Assembly (NCBI RefSeq): GCF_009857435.1
Contig: NZ_WWCK01000002.1
Span: 620,001-684,000 of the forward strand
From: Duganella rivi
GTDB taxonomy: Bacteria > Pseudomonadota > Gammaproteobacteria > Burkholderiales > Burkholderiaceae_D
Direction of reading: 5' to 3'
DNA: 64,000 bases
The notes under the pieces were generated by a model, which was given only the letters and a program-made list of their open reading frames with translations, had not been told where the DNA came from and did no database searches. The position numbers and the translations under genes were made by a program. Of the stretch, positions 49,826 through 58,591 are shown piece after piece. Within the stretch, counting starts at the first letter, position 1. The number at the start of each line of letters is the position of its first letter.

Positions 49826-50824
49826 ATGAAAACAGCGGTATTTAGCGCTCGCCGCTATGACAAAACCATGCTGGCGCGGGCCAATGCCACGGCTGGGCAC
49901 GAGCTGCGCTTCTTGGAGGATCGCCTGACCGCCGCCAGTGCGCCGCTGGCGGCTGGCTGCGAGGCGGTGTGCGTGTTCGTCAACGACACCGTCGATGCCG
50001 AGGTGCTGGCCATCCTGGCCGGGCAGGGTACGCGGCTGGTGGCGACCCGTTCAACCGGCTACAACCACATCGACGCGGCAGCTGCCGCGCGCTTCGGCAT
50101 CGCGGTGGTGCGCGTGACCGACTACTCGCCGCATTCGGTGGCCGAGTTTGCGGTAGGCTTGCTGCTGGCGGTCAACCGCAAGATCGCCCGTGCCAGCGTG
50201 CGCACGCGCGAGGGCAATTTCGATCTCGATGGCCTGATGGGCTTTGACTTGCACGGCAAGACCGTGGGCGTGATCGGCACCGGCAAGATCGGCACCATTT
50301 TCGCGCGCATCATGAGCGGCTTTGGTTGCACGGTGCTGGGCTACGACCGCTATCCGTCGGCCGCGTTCGAGGCGCTGGGCGGGCGGTACGTGCCGGTCGA
50401 TGAATTGCTGGCCAGCAGCGACGTGGTCTCGCTGCATTGCCCGCTGACCGAGGAAACCCGCCACATCGTCAATGCCGAATCACTGGCGCGCGCCAAGCGC
50501 GGCAGCGTGCTGGTCAACACCAGCCGCGGCGGCCTGGTCGATACCGAGGCCGCCACCGCAGCGCTAAAGACTGGCCAACTGGGCGGCTTGGCGATCGATG
50601 TCTACGAGCAGGAAGCCAGCTTATTCTTCCAAGACCTGTCATCCACCATCATTTGCGACGACGTGATCCAGCGGCTGGTGTCATTCCCGAACGTGATCGT
50701 CACCGGCCACCAGGCCTTTTTCACGGAAGAAGCGATCGGCCAGATCATGCAAACCACCATAGACAGCATCACCGCCTTCGAGCGCGGCGAGGAGTTGGTC
50801 AACCGCATTCCTAAAAGTAGCTAG
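49826..50824 (+). CDS. ldhA: D-lactate dehydrogenase, NAD-dependent
   Basis: Protein of 332 residues closely matching the LdhA type of D-2-hydroxyacid dehydrogenase. NAD-binding motif VGVIGTGKIGTIFARIM, Arg in VNTSRGGLVDTEA, the Glu-containing segment IDVYEQEASLFFQDLSS, and catalytic His in VIVTGHQAFFTEEA. It reduces pyruvate to D-lactate in fermentation or low-oxygen growth. A possible -10 TAGAAT (49776-49781) lies within the repeat CTTAG-N10-CTAAG (49774-49793). The stop shares CTAG with the stop of the convergent membrane-protein gene. Confidence 0.93.
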   Translation: MKTAVFSARRYDKTMLARANATAGHELRFLEDRLTAASAPLAAGCEAVCVFVNDTVDAEVLAILAGQGTRLVATRSTGYNHIDAAAAARFGIAVVRVTDYSPHSVAEFAVGLLLAVNRKIARASVRTREGNFDLDGLMGFDLHGKTVGVIGTGKIGTIFARIMSGFGCTVLGYDRYPSAAFEALGGRYVPVDELLASSDVVSLHCPLTEETRHIVNAESLARAKRGSVLVNTSRGGLVDTEAATAALKTGQLGGLAIDVYEQEASLFFQDLSSTIICDDVIQRLVSFPNVIVTGHQAFFTEEAIGQIMQTTIDSITAFERGEELVNRIPKSS

Positions 50825-51189
50825 GAAAAACGGCCGAAGGTCAGGAACACCCACGCCACGAAAATAACCACCATGCCCACCACAGTCATGCACGACCAGG
50901 TGAAAAAGCAGGCCGACCAGACGGTGGCTTGCAAGCCGCGCTCGAACAGGAAGCCCAGCCCGAAGTCGAAGGTGGCCAGCACGCTCCAGCGGCGCAGGTA
51001 GACCGGCAGGTAGCGGCTCATGTACTTGTTGTGCTGGAGCGCGGCGTGGCGCTCGAAGCGATTGCGGGCGGCACTGACGTCACGGAACAACCAGTCAAAG
51101 AAGATAAACCGGTACAGTAGCGTTCGGAAGGGGATGGTCGGATGCTGCGGTGCTTGATCCTCTTGATCGGGCTTCAATATTTCCGTCAT
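50821..51189 (-). CDS. Small two-span inner-membrane protein of unknown function
   Basis: About 122 residues from an ATG with GGGAG 8 nt upstream (a GTG 9 nt further up is the alternative). Hydrophilic N-terminal half (RFERHAALQHNKYMSRYLPV) then two hydrophobic segments (VLATFDFGLGFLF; FTWSCMTVVGMVVIFVAWVF). No family recognised. It lies between ldhA (convergent, sharing the CTAG of both stop codons) and acnB (divergent). Confidence 0.7.
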   Translation of the reverse strand: MTEILKPDQEDQAPQHPTIPFRTLLYRFIFFDWLFRDVSAARNRFERHAALQHNKYMSRYLPVYLRRWSVLATFDFGLGFLFERGLQATVWSACFFTWSCMTVVGMVVIFVAWVFLTFGRFS

Positions 51190-51289
51190 CTTGAGCACTC
51201 CCGCTGGTGTGGCTGCCTTACAGAATATACGGAACGGCGCTCTGCCTCAAGTGATTGTGGCAAAAATAGCGGGCTGTCTCCTGTTATAT

Positions 51290-51318
51290 GTCTTATATAA
51301 GACTTGCTGAGGTATAAT
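51290..51318 (+). promoter_or_regulatory. acnB promoter with palindromic operator
   Basis: GTCTTATATAAGAC (51290-51303) is a perfect 14-bp palindrome, 9 bp before a consensus -10 box TATAAT (51313-51318). It therefore covers the -35/spacer region of the acnB promoter, where a repressor or activator would act. I recall similar TCTTATATAAGA elements upstream of TCA-cycle genes in betaproteobacteria, usually linked to GntR-type regulators, but cannot verify this here. Confidence 0.65.
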
Positions 51319-51379
51319 AACGCCCAGTACAGGCGGTCGATCACTTGCCTGCCCTGCAATCAACCTGACGAGAACTCTC

Positions 51380-53965
51380 ATGCTAGCTGCTTATCGCGCC
51401 CACGTTGCCGAACGTGCCACCCTTGGCATCCCTCCGCTGCCGTTGTCCGCAGCCCAGACCACCGACCTGGTCGAACTCCTGAAAGCCCCGCCAGCCGGCG
51501 AGGAGCAATTCCTGGTCGACCTGATCACCAACCGCGTGCCGGCTGGCGTCGATGATGCCGCCAAGGTCAAATCGGCCTTTCTGACTGCCGTTGCCAAGGG
51601 TACGGAAACCTCGCCGCTGGTATCGCGCGAACTGGCGACCAAGCTGCTGGGCACCATGCTGGGCGGTTTCAACATCAAGCCGATGATCGATCTGCTGGAC
51701 GACGCCGTCGTGGGCGACGTGGCAGCCGAAGGCCTGAAAAAAACCCTGCTGATGTTCGACTACTTCCACGACGTCAAGGAACTGGCCGACAAGGGCAACG
51801 CCCGCGCCAAGGCCGTGCTGCAATCGTGGGCCGACGCCGAGTGGTTCACCTCGCGTCCAGAAGTACCGCAAAGCCTGACCCTGACCGTGTTCAAGGTCTC
51901 CGGCGAAACCAACACCGACGATCTGTCGCCTGCACCGGACGCGACCACCCGTCCAGACATCCCGATGCACGCGCTGGCAATGCTGAAAAACCCGCGCCCA
52001 GGCATCAATCCTGAAGAGCCGGGCAAGATCGGCCCGCTGAAGCAAATCGAAGCGCTGAAAGCCAAGGGCAACCTGGTGGCCTACGTCGGCGACGTGGTCG
52101 GCACCGGTTCCTCGCGTAAATCGGCGACCAACTCGGTACTGTGGTTCACCGGCGAAGACATCCCGTTCATCCCGAACAAGCGTTTCGGCGGCGTCTGCCT
52201 CGGCACCAAGATCGCGCCGATCTTCTACAACACCATGGAAGACGCGGGCGCACTGCCGATCGAGCTGGATGTCACGCAAATGGAGATGGGCGACGTCATC
52301 GAACTGCGTCCATACGAAGGCAAAGCGCTGAAGAACGGCGCCGTCATCGCTGAATTCAAGGTCAAATCGGACGTGCTGTTCGACGAAGTACGCGCCGGCG
52401 GCCGTATTCCGCTGATCATCGGCCGTGGCCTGACCGCCAAGGCGCGCGAGTCGCTGGGCCTGCCGCCGTCGGAACTGTTCCGCCTGCCGCAAAACCCGGC
52501 CGATACCGGCAAGGGCTACTCGCTGGCGCAGAAGATGGTTGGCCGTGCATGCGGCCTGCCGGAAGGCAAGGGCATTCGCCCAGGCACCTACTGCGAACCG
52601 AAGATGACCACCGTGGGCTCGCAAGACACCACCGGCCCGATGACCCGCGACGAGCTGAAAGACCTGGCTTGCCTGGGCTTCTCGGCTGACCTGGTGATGC
52701 AATCGTTCTGCCACACCGCTGCGTATCCAAAAGTGGTGGACGTGAAGATGCACCGCGAACTGCCGACCTTTATTGAAAACCGCGGCGGCGTGGCCCTGCG
52801 TCCGGGCGACGGCGTGATCCACTCGTGGCTGAACCGCCTGCTGATGCCGGACACCGTCGGTACCGGCGGCGACTCGCACACCCGTTTCCCTATCGGTATT
52901 TCGTTCCCGGCCGGTTCCGGTCTGGTGGCGTTTGCCGCAGCGACCGGCGTGATGCCGCTGGATATGCCTGAATCGGTGCTGGTGCGCTTCAAGGGCAAGA
53001 TGCAGCCGGGCGTGACCCTGCGCGATCTGGTCAACGCGATCCCGCTGTACGCGATCCGCGCCGGCCTGCTGACCGTCGACAAGAAGGGCAAGAAGAACAT
53101 CTTCTCCGGCCGCATCCTGGAAATCGAAGGCCTGCCAGACCTGAAGGTTGAGCAAGCATTCGAGCTGTCGGACGCCTCGGCTGAACGTTCGGCCGCCGGC
53201 TGCACCGTGCACCTCGATAAGGCGCCGATCATCGAGTACATGAACTCGAACATCACGCTGATGAAGTGGATGATCGCCAATAACTACCAGGACAAGCGCA
53301 CGCTGGAACGCCGCATCAAGTCGATGGAAGCCTGGCTGGCCAACCCGCAACTGCTGGCCCCGGATGCAGACGCGGAATACGCCGCCGTGATCGACATCGA
53401 TCTGGCCGACATCCACGAGCCTATCGTGGCTTGCCCGAACGACCCGGACGACGTGAAAACCCTGGCCGAAGTGGCTGGCGACAAGATCGACGACGTGTTC
53501 GTTGGTTCGTGCATGACCAACATCGGCCACTTCCGCGCCGCCTCGAAAGTCCTGGAAGGCAAGTCGGACATTCCAGTTCGCCTGTGGATCGCGCCGCCGA
53601 CCAAGATGGACGCGCAGCAGCTGACCGCCGAAGGCCACTACGGCACGCTGGGCCGCACCGGCGCGCGCATGGAAATGCCGGGCTGCTCGCTGTGCATGGG
53701 CAACCAGGCGCAGATCCGCAAGGGCGCCACCGTGATGTCGACCTCGACCCGTAACTTCCCTAACCGCCTGGGCATTGAAACCAATGTGTACCTGGGTTCG
53801 GCCGAACTGGCGGCGGTATGCTCGGCGCTGGGCCGCATCCCGACCAAGGAAGAGTATATGTCGCACATCGGCGTGATCGACAAGAACGCCGACGACATCT
53901 ACCGCTACATGAATTTCGACCAGATCGCCGAGTTCCGCGAAGTAGCGGACACCGTCAAGATCTAA
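51380..53965 (+). CDS. acnB: Aconitate hydratase B / 2-methylisocitrate dehydratase
   Basis: AcnB isomerises citrate to isocitrate through cis-aconitate in the TCA cycle and can act in the methylcitrate cycle. The length of 861 residues is normal. It has the AcnB domain order: N-terminal HEAT-like domain, swivel domain ([28 protein letters not shown]), then catalytic domains with [18 protein letters not shown] and the iron-sulfur cysteines in [13 protein letters not shown] and GCSLCMGNQ. Transcribed alone between a palindromic promoter and a terminator. When cluster-free, AcnB can bind mRNA in other species. Confidence 0.98.
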   Translation: MLAAYRAHVAERATLGIPPLPLSAAQTTDLVELLKAPPAGEEQFLVDLITNRVPAGVDDAAKVKSAFLTAVAKGTETSPLVSRELATKLLGTMLGGFNIKPMIDLLDDAVVGDVAAEGLKKTLLMFDYFHDVKELADKGNARAKAVLQSWADAEWFTSRPEVPQSLTLTVFKVSGETNTDDLSPAPDATTRPDIPMHALAMLKNPRPGINPEEPGKIGPLKQIEALKAKGNLVAYVGDVVGTGSSRKSATNSVLWFTGEDIPFIPNKRFGGVCLGTKIAPIFYNTMEDAGALPIELDVTQMEMGDVIELRPYEGKALKNGAVIAEFKVKSDVLFDEVRAGGRIPLIIGRGLTAKARESLGLPPSELFRLPQNPADTGKGYSLAQKMVGRACGLPEGKGIRPGTYCEPKMTTVGSQDTTGPMTRDELKDLACLGFSADLVMQSFCHTAAYPKVVDVKMHRELPTFIENRGGVALRPGDGVIHSWLNRLLMPDTVGTGGDSHTRFPIGISFPAGSGLVAFAAATGVMPLDMPESVLVRFKGKMQPGVTLRDLVNAIPLYAIRAGLLTVDKKGKKNIFSGRILEIEGLPDLKVEQAFELSDASAERSAAGCTVHLDKAPIIEYMNSNITLMKWMIANNYQDKRTLERRIKSMEAWLANPQLLAPDADAEYAAVIDIDLADIHEPIVACPNDPDDVKTLAEVAGDKIDDVFVGSCMTNIGHFRAASKVLEGKSDIPVRLWIAPPTKMDAQQLTAEGHYGTLGRTGARMEMPGCSLCMGNQAQIRKGATVMSTSTRNFPNRLGIETNVYLGSAELAAVCSALGRIPTKEEYMSHIGVIDKNADDIYRYMNFDQIAEFREVADTVKI

Positions 53966-53985
53966 GGTTTAAAGCTTAGAATGAG

Positions 53986-54013
53986 GGCAGTCCGAAAGGG
54001 CTGCCTTTTTTTT
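53986..54013 (+). terminator. Terminator of acnB
   Basis: GGCAGTCC (53986-53993) pairs with GGGCTGCC (53998-54005, one T-G wobble) around a GAAA tetraloop, followed by eight T. Sequence and form resemble the terminators at 7958 and 12581. Confidence 0.92.
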
Positions 54014-54034
54014 CATTTCACGCGAAGGATTATT

Positions 54035-54481
54035 TTGAAACGTCTGCTGTTTACTTGCGTATTGGGCCTGACCGTGGCCATCACCGGCTGCGAGCGCGCC
54101 AAGGCACCTGAAGCTGCATCAGCATCGGCCGTTGCGAACGCCGAGCCATTCCAGAAAATCGACACCGTGGTCGGCGAGGGCAAGGAAGCCACCACCGGCG
54201 CCACCGCCGTGGTCAATTACACCGGCTGGCTGTTCGTGAAAGACGCGCCGCAGCAGCACGGCGCGCAGTTCGACTCGTCGGTCGGCCGCGGCCCGTTCAG
54301 CTTCCCGCTGGGCGCCGGCCAGGTGATTCCCGGCTGGGACGAGGGTGTAAAAGGCATGAAAGTCGGCGGCAAGCGCACCCTGATCGTGCCTGCCAGCATG
54401 GGCTACGGCGAAAACGGCATCGGCCCGATTCCACCCAACGCCACCCTGATCTTCGACGTCGAACTGCTGGACGTGCGTTAA
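54035..54481 (+). CDS. Lipoprotein FKBP-type peptidyl-prolyl isomerase
   Basis: About 148 residues using a TTG start with AAGGA 5 nt upstream; the longer in-frame ATG at 53981 would run through the acnB terminator. Lipoprotein signal [16 protein letters not shown] (lipobox ITGC), short Ala-rich linker, then a complete FKBP domain ([69 protein letters not shown]). It should catalyse proline isomerisation in periplasmic proteins, anchored to a membrane. Confidence 0.93.
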   Translation: MKRLLFTCVLGLTVAITGCERAKAPEAASASAVANAEPFQKIDTVVGEGKEATTGATAVVNYTGWLFVKDAPQQHGAQFDSSVGRGPFSFPLGAGQVIPGWDEGVKGMKVGGKRTLIVPASMGYGENGIGPIPPNATLIFDVELLDVR

Positions 54482-54503
54482 GCTGTATTTCTGGCTTGAA
54501 GAG

Positions 54504-54541
54504 TTGCATGCAAAGGCATAGGATGAATGCATTGCATGCAA
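54504..54541. promoter_or_regulatory. Paired palindromes upstream of the toxin-antitoxin genes (autoregulatory operator)
   Basis: TTGCATGCAA, a perfect 10-bp palindrome, occurs at 54504-54513 and 54532-54541, centres 28 bp apart. A possible promoter, TTGAAG (54496) -17 bp- TAGGAT (54519), overlaps the first copy and sits between the two. Ribbon-helix-helix antitoxins with their PIN toxins bind paired operators of this kind to repress their own operon. Confidence 0.7.
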
Positions 54542-54553
54542 GCGAGGATTATC

Positions 54554-54808
54554 ATGGCTATGCTCACCATACGAAATCTCCCGGATGATGTGCACCGCGC
54601 ATTGCGGGTGCGCGCTGCTCAGCATGGCCGCAGCACTGAGGCAGAGGTGCGCGCAATCATCGCTGCCGCAGTCAAGTCCGAATCGCGCATCCGGCTGGGG
54701 GATGCCCTCGCCGCAATGAGCCGCGAGATTGGTTTGACGAATGAGGATGTTGAAGCATTGGAACAAGTCAGGCTGAGTATGCCTGCCGAGCCGATGAAAT
54801 TTGAATGA
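54554..54808 (+). CDS. FitA/VapB-like antitoxin
   Basis: About 84 residues from the ATG preceded by GAGG. N-terminal ribbon-helix-helix (LTIRNLPDDVHRALRVRAAQ HGRSTEAEVRAII split here) typical of FitA-type antitoxins, and a C-terminal segment (LEQVRLSMPAEPMKFE) that would wrap the toxin active site. The ATG of the toxin overlaps its stop by 4 nt, the usual order antitoxin-toxin. Confidence 0.87.
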   Translation: MAMLTIRNLPDDVHRALRVRAAQHGRSTEAEVRAIIAAAVKSESRIRLGDALAAMSREIGLTNEDVEALEQVRLSMPAEPMKFE

Positions 54809-55218
54809 TCCTGCTCGACACCAACGTCGTCTCCGAGGCGATGAAACCCAACCCAGATCCAGCCGTACAGGCATGGTTCAACCAGCAGAACTTAGAAACG
54901 TTGTACATGTCCAGTGTAACGCTGGCCGAGCTCCTATTTGGCATACAGGTACTCCCGGCGGGCAAACGCCAAGAGATGCTTACTCAAGCACTTGATAGTG
55001 TTTTGGCGCAGTTGGGAAACAAGGTTCTGCCATTTGATGGCGACGCTGCACGTGAATTTTCCCGGTTGGCAGTAATCGCGCGGTCTGCCGGTCGCGGCTT
55101 TCCTAGGCCGGACGGCTACCTTGCAGCCATAGCGAGCGCACGCGGTTTTATTGTCGCTTCGCGTGACACCGGGCCGTATGAGGCTGCGGGCGTTAAGGTC
55201 ATTAATCCTTGGTTGTAG
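54805..55218 (+). CDS. PIN-domain toxin, FitB/VapC family
   Basis: Protein of 137 residues. PIN-domain RNase with conserved acidic residues: Asp5 in MILLDTNVVSE, Glu in SSVTLAELLFGI, Asp in RPDGYLAAIASA and Asp in VASRDTGPYE. VapC-type toxins cleave specific RNAs (often tRNA or rRNA) unless held by the antitoxin. The base composition is slightly less GC-rich than the neighbours, consistent with acquired DNA, though no mobile element is seen. Confidence 0.9.
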   Translation: MILLDTNVVSEAMKPNPDPAVQAWFNQQNLETLYMSSVTLAELLFGIQVLPAGKRQEMLTQALDSVLAQLGNKVLPFDGDAAREFSRLAVIARSAGRGFPRPDGYLAAIASARGFIVASRDTGPYEAAGVKVINPWL

Positions 55219-55225
55219 GTCTTAC

Positions 55226-55975
55226 TCATTCCAGCTTGCGTAGGATGGCGGCCAGGCTGCCGTCTTTTTTCATGGTTTTCAGTTGCAGGTTGAAGGCGGC
55301 GATGATGTCGTTGGCCTGCGGGTGGTCGCGGCGAATCCCGAAGTGGAGCGGCAGCTTCAACACCGGATCGGCGGAGTATTTGAGCGGCGGCAGTGCGCGG
55401 TATTCGCCAGGGTAGCGGCCCACCATGTACTGCACCGCGTACTTATCCTCCAGCATCATGTCGATGCGGCCCAGTTGCAGCTTGAGCAGGTTCTGCTTGA
55501 TGCGGTCGACCGGCTCCAGCTGCTTGCGGTTGCGTTCCAGGAAGCCATCGCTATAGTCGTAGTCGCGGCCGACGCCGATGCGCATGCCGGCCAGCTTGTC
55601 GATGCCGGCATTGGCGCTCAGTTCCGGCCGCAGGTAGACCAGGTAGAGGGCGTTGTCCATGTAGCTGTCGCTGAACAGCAGGCGCTCATGGCGTTGCCGG
55701 GTCGCCCAGATGCCGACCACGCCGTCGCTTTGCCCGTAGTAGGCCTGCGTCAGGGCGCGGCTCCACGGCATGAAGCTGACTTCGACCTGGTAGCCGGCGC
55801 GCGTCAGGGCCGTGACCACGATCTCGGTCGCCACGCCCTGGTTCGGCAAGTCCGCCCCGGTAAAAGGCTCCCAGTGGTTGGCGCATAGCTTGATGGTGGC
55901 CGGGACGTTGGGCCCGGCAGTCGCGGCCAGCGCCGCAAAGCCGAGCAGCAAGGTGATGAAAATCCGCTTCAGCAT
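55226..55975 (-). CDS. Orphan periplasmic amino-acid-type binding protein (SBP_bac_3)
   Basis: Protein of 249 residues with signal peptide MLKRIFITLLLGFAALAATA. Type II binding-protein fold: IKLCANHWEPFTG, VATEIVVTALTRAGYQVEVSFMP-like segment, DGVVGIWATRQRHERLLFSDSYM. No ABC permease or ATPase nearby. Proteins of this class in betaproteobacteria often stand alone; the ligand is unknown. Divergent from the LysR gene with a 169-bp gap that includes the palindrome AGCAATTGCT (56034-56043). Confidence 0.85.
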   Translation of the reverse strand: MLKRIFITLLLGFAALAATAGPNVPATIKLCANHWEPFTGADLPNQGVATEIVVTALTRAGYQVEVSFMPWSRALTQAYYGQSDGVVGIWATRQRHERLLFSDSYMDNALYLVYLRPELSANAGIDKLAGMRIGVGRDYDYSDGFLERNRKQLEPVDRIKQNLLKLQLGRIDMMLEDKYAVQYMVGRYPGEYRALPPLKYSADPVLKLPLHFGIRRDHPQANDIIAAFNLQLKTMKKDGSLAAILRKLE

Positions 55976-56144
55976 GGCGGCCTCATGGTTAGCATCCTGA
56001 TGACATTAGATGGTAGCGCTGCCTGCCAGTTGCAGCAATTGCTTGTTGCCGGAAAGTTGATTGCCGATGGCTGTATTCTGCGAAATAATGCGTCAAACAA
56101 GAATACGCGCCAAATGGAAGTCAGTATTTCGCTGGGAGCAATGA

Positions 56145-57059
56145 ATGGATCAGATACACCTGATGAATGTGTTCGTGGCCGTCGGCGAGGAAGACAGCTT
56201 TGCCGGTGCGGCGCGGCGGCTCGACCTGTCGCCGGCCGCCGTCACCCGCGCCATCTCGGGGCTGGAGGAGCAACTGGGCGTGAAACTGCTGTTGCGCACC
56301 ACCCGCAACGTGCGCCTGACCGAGGCGGGACGGCGCTACTTGGACGATAGCCGCCACATCCTCGCCAGTATAGCCGAAGCCAACGAGGCGGCGGCCGGCA
56401 TCAATTCCACGCCGAAGGGCAACCTGTCGGTGACGGCGTCGGTATTGTTTGGCAAGGCTTTCGTCATGCCATGCATCGTCAATTTCTTGAAAGAGTACCC
56501 GGAGGTCGAGGTCTCGGCGTACTTCCTGGACCGGGTGGTGAATTTGGTGGAGGAGGGCATGGACGTGGCGGTGCGCATCGGCCACTTGCCCGACTCCAGT
56601 CTGAAGGCGCTGCGCGTGGGGCAGGTGCGCCGCGTGCTGTGCGCTTCGCCGGAATACCTGGCCAGGCACGGCGTGCCGCAGCATCCGGCCGACCTGCTGC
56701 GCCACACGATTATTGCGGCCAGCGGCATCTCGCCGCGCGTGGAGTGGAAATTCGGCGTGCTGGACGATCCCACCATGGTGCGCATGAGGCCGCGCCTGAC
56801 CGTCACCAGCAACGACGCCGCCATCGATGCGGTCGTGGGCGGACTGGGCGTGAGCCGCCTGCTGTCCTATCAGGTGGCCGAGCAGGTGCGCGACGGCCGC
56901 CTGCACATCATCCTGGCCGACTATGAAGAAGCGCCGCTGCCGGTGCACGTGCTGCACCGTGAAAGCAAATTCGGCTCCTCCAAGGTGCGCAAGTTCATCG
57001 ACATGCTGGCCGATTATCTGCGCGGCCATGCCCACGTAAATGCGGGCTGGTGTGAATAA
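56145..57059 (+). CDS. LysR-family transcriptional regulator
   Basis: Protein of 304 residues of the CrgA/DntR-like LysR subgroup. N-terminal HTH (NVFVAVGEEDSFAGAARRL, SPAAVTRAISGLEEQLGVKL) followed by the effector domain (residues about 90-290, DSSLKALRVGQVRRVLCASP). Upstream of a cupin and an AEC transporter on the same strand and divergent from a binding protein; either side could be its target. Confidence 0.93.
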   Translation: MDQIHLMNVFVAVGEEDSFAGAARRLDLSPAAVTRAISGLEEQLGVKLLLRTTRNVRLTEAGRRYLDDSRHILASIAEANEAAAGINSTPKGNLSVTASVLFGKAFVMPCIVNFLKEYPEVEVSAYFLDRVVNLVEEGMDVAVRIGHLPDSSLKALRVGQVRRVLCASPEYLARHGVPQHPADLLRHTIIAASGISPRVEWKFGVLDDPTMVRMRPRLTVTSNDAAIDAVVGGLGVSRLLSYQVAEQVRDGRLHIILADYEEAPLPVHVLHRESKFGSSKVRKFIDMLADYLRGHAHVNAGWCE

Positions 57060-57100
57060 TGAGTACAATTCGGCATCCCCGCTTTTGATGCACACCAACG

Positions 57101-57466
57101 ATGCCTTCCATTACCGAGTTCCGCCGCCAATCGCCCGCTCCTGAATACGACCATCCGCGCGAGGAGCGGCGCCTGGTGGGGAACCCTCAGCGCACCACCT
57201 GGAATCACTTTACCAACGCCAGCGGCGAGGTCAGCGCCGGCGTCTGGGCCTGCGAGCGCGGTAGCTGGCGCATCGCTTTCGCGCCCAACAAGGACGAGTA
57301 TTTCTACGTGCTGGAAGGCCGCTGCCGTGTGATCGATGAAAACGGCTACGCCGCCGAGGCCGGACCCGGCGACGCCATGGTGATCCCGGCCGGCTTCAAG
57401 GGCGTGTTTGAAGTGGTGGAAGCAGTGCGCAAGCACTACGTCATTATCGACCGCGCCGCATGCTAG
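57101..57466 (+). CDS. Cupin-domain protein (DUF861/cupin_3 type)
   Basis: Protein of 121 residues with one cupin fold: SGEVSAGVWACERGSWRIAF, NKDEYFYVLEGRCRVIDENG and GPGDAMVIPAGFKGVFEV are the beta-barrel motifs. This type is often a small-molecule binding or (S)-ureidoglycine-like enzyme relative; function unknown. It overlaps the AEC gene by 7 nt, so the two are coupled. Confidence 0.85.
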   Translation: MPSITEFRRQSPAPEYDHPREERRLVGNPQRTTWNHFTNASGEVSAGVWACERGSWRIAFAPNKDEYFYVLEGRCRVIDENGYAAEAGPGDAMVIPAGFKGVFEVVEAVRKHYVIIDRAAC

Positions 57467-58416
57467 ACATCCTCGCCATCACCGGCCCGATTTACCTGGT
57501 GGTTCTGGCAGGCTACCTCGCTACCCGCGCTGGCCTGTTTGCGCGCACGGACATGCAAGTGTTCGGCAAGTTCGTGGTGAATCTGGCGCTGCCGGCGCTG
57601 ATCTTCAACGCGCTGGCACAGCGCCGCATCGGCGAGATTTTGCACCCGGCGTATTTGCTGTCCTATCTTTTCGGCTCGCTGCTGATGCTGGCGCTGGCCT
57701 ACTTTGCCGGCCGCCGGCTCGGTGGCTTGAGCCGCACCCGCAGCACCTTTCTTGCGATGGGCGTGTCCTGTTCCAATAGCAGCTTTATCGGCTTCCCGAT
57801 TTTGCTGCTGATGGTGGCGCCGGTGGCCGGCGTGGCGCTGGGCCTTAACGTCATCGTGGAAAACCTGGTCATGCTGCCGCTGCTGCTGGCAATGGCGGAA
57901 AACGCGCGCGATGGCGGCGGCGGGCCTTGGCGACAGGCGCTCAAGCAATCGGCGCAGCGCCTGGCGCGCAATCCGCTGGTGATTGCGGTGACGGCGGGTC
58001 TGGTGATCAGCCTCGCCGAGATCAAGCTGCCGCAGCCCGTGGTGCGCACGGTGAATTTATTTGCGCAAGCCAGCGGCAGCGTGTCCTTGTTTGCGATTGG
58101 CGGCATGCTGTTTGGCCTGTCGCTGAGCAGCGGCTGGCAGCGCGTGATTCCGCTGGTGGCGGCCAAGCTGGTCGGCCATCCGCTGGCGGTGCTGCTGGTT
58201 GCTACGCTGTTGCTGCCGCTGCTGGGCGTCGCGCCGATGTCGCAGGAGCTACGCGCCGCCGCGCTGCTGATGGCGGCCATGCCCATGCTGAGCATCTATC
58301 CGATTCTCGCGCAGGCCTACGGCGAGGCAGACCGCAGCGCCACTGCGCTACTGATCTGCATGGTGACATCCTTCTTCACGCTGAGCGCGTGGATGTGGGT
58401 GGTGCACCCCGGCTAG
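57460..58416 (+). CDS. AEC-family transporter (auxin efflux carrier type)
   Basis: Protein of 318 residues with about ten hydrophobic segments in two halves, e.g. LDILAITGPIYLVVLAGYLA, FVVNLALPALIFNAL and the C-terminal LLICMVTSFFTLSAWMW. Bacterial AEC proteins carry malonate, malate or other organic acids. It is coupled to the cupin gene. Its 3' end overlaps a small minus-strand gene by 41 nt. Confidence 0.9.
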   Translation: MLDILAITGPIYLVVLAGYLATRAGLFARTDMQVFGKFVVNLALPALIFNALAQRRIGEILHPAYLLSYLFGSLLMLALAYFAGRRLGGLSRTRSTFLAMGVSCSNSSFIGFPILLLMVAPVAGVALGLNVIVENLVMLPLLLAMAENARDGGGGPWRQALKQSAQRLARNPLVIAVTAGLVISLAEIKLPQPVVRTVNLFAQASGSVSLFAIGGMLFGLSLSSGWQRVIPLVAAKLVGHPLAVLLVATLLLPLLGVAPMSQELRAAALLMAAMPMLSIYPILAQAYGEADRSATALLICMVTSFFTLSAWMWVVHPG

Positions 58417-58591
58417 ACTGCGCTCCTTCACGCTTGCTTGCCGGCGCTGCGGCTGCGCCAAACAAGGCTGCCACCATGGGATCGCGACGGATTTCGGGTT
58501 GCCGCGTGCGTGTCGGGTAGTGGGTGTCGTCGATCAGCCGGTGGATGCGGGCGCCATCGCGCTTGGTGGTGATGCTGAGGGTAGTCTTCAT
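58376..58591 (-). CDS. Small protein of unknown function coupled to the PaaX-like gene
   Basis: Protein of 71 residues (MKTTLSITTKRDGARIHRLI...). Its ATG overlaps the stop of the PaaX-like gene (ATGA at 58588-58591), the main reason to accept it, and the first half is charged and orderly with ...RRDPMVAALFGAAAA in the middle. No family recognised. The last 41 nt overlap the convergent AEC gene. Confidence 0.6.
   Translation of the reverse strand: MKTTLSITTKRDGARIHRLIDDTHYPTRTRQPEIRRDPMVAALFGAAAAPASKREGAQSSRGAPPTSTRSA

Noticed and set aside
56010-56022. GGTAGCGCTGCC near 56012 as another gnt-type operator
   Set aside because: It shares only the AGCGCT core with the sites at 39277 and 42398 and lacks the TGTTA/TAACA arms.
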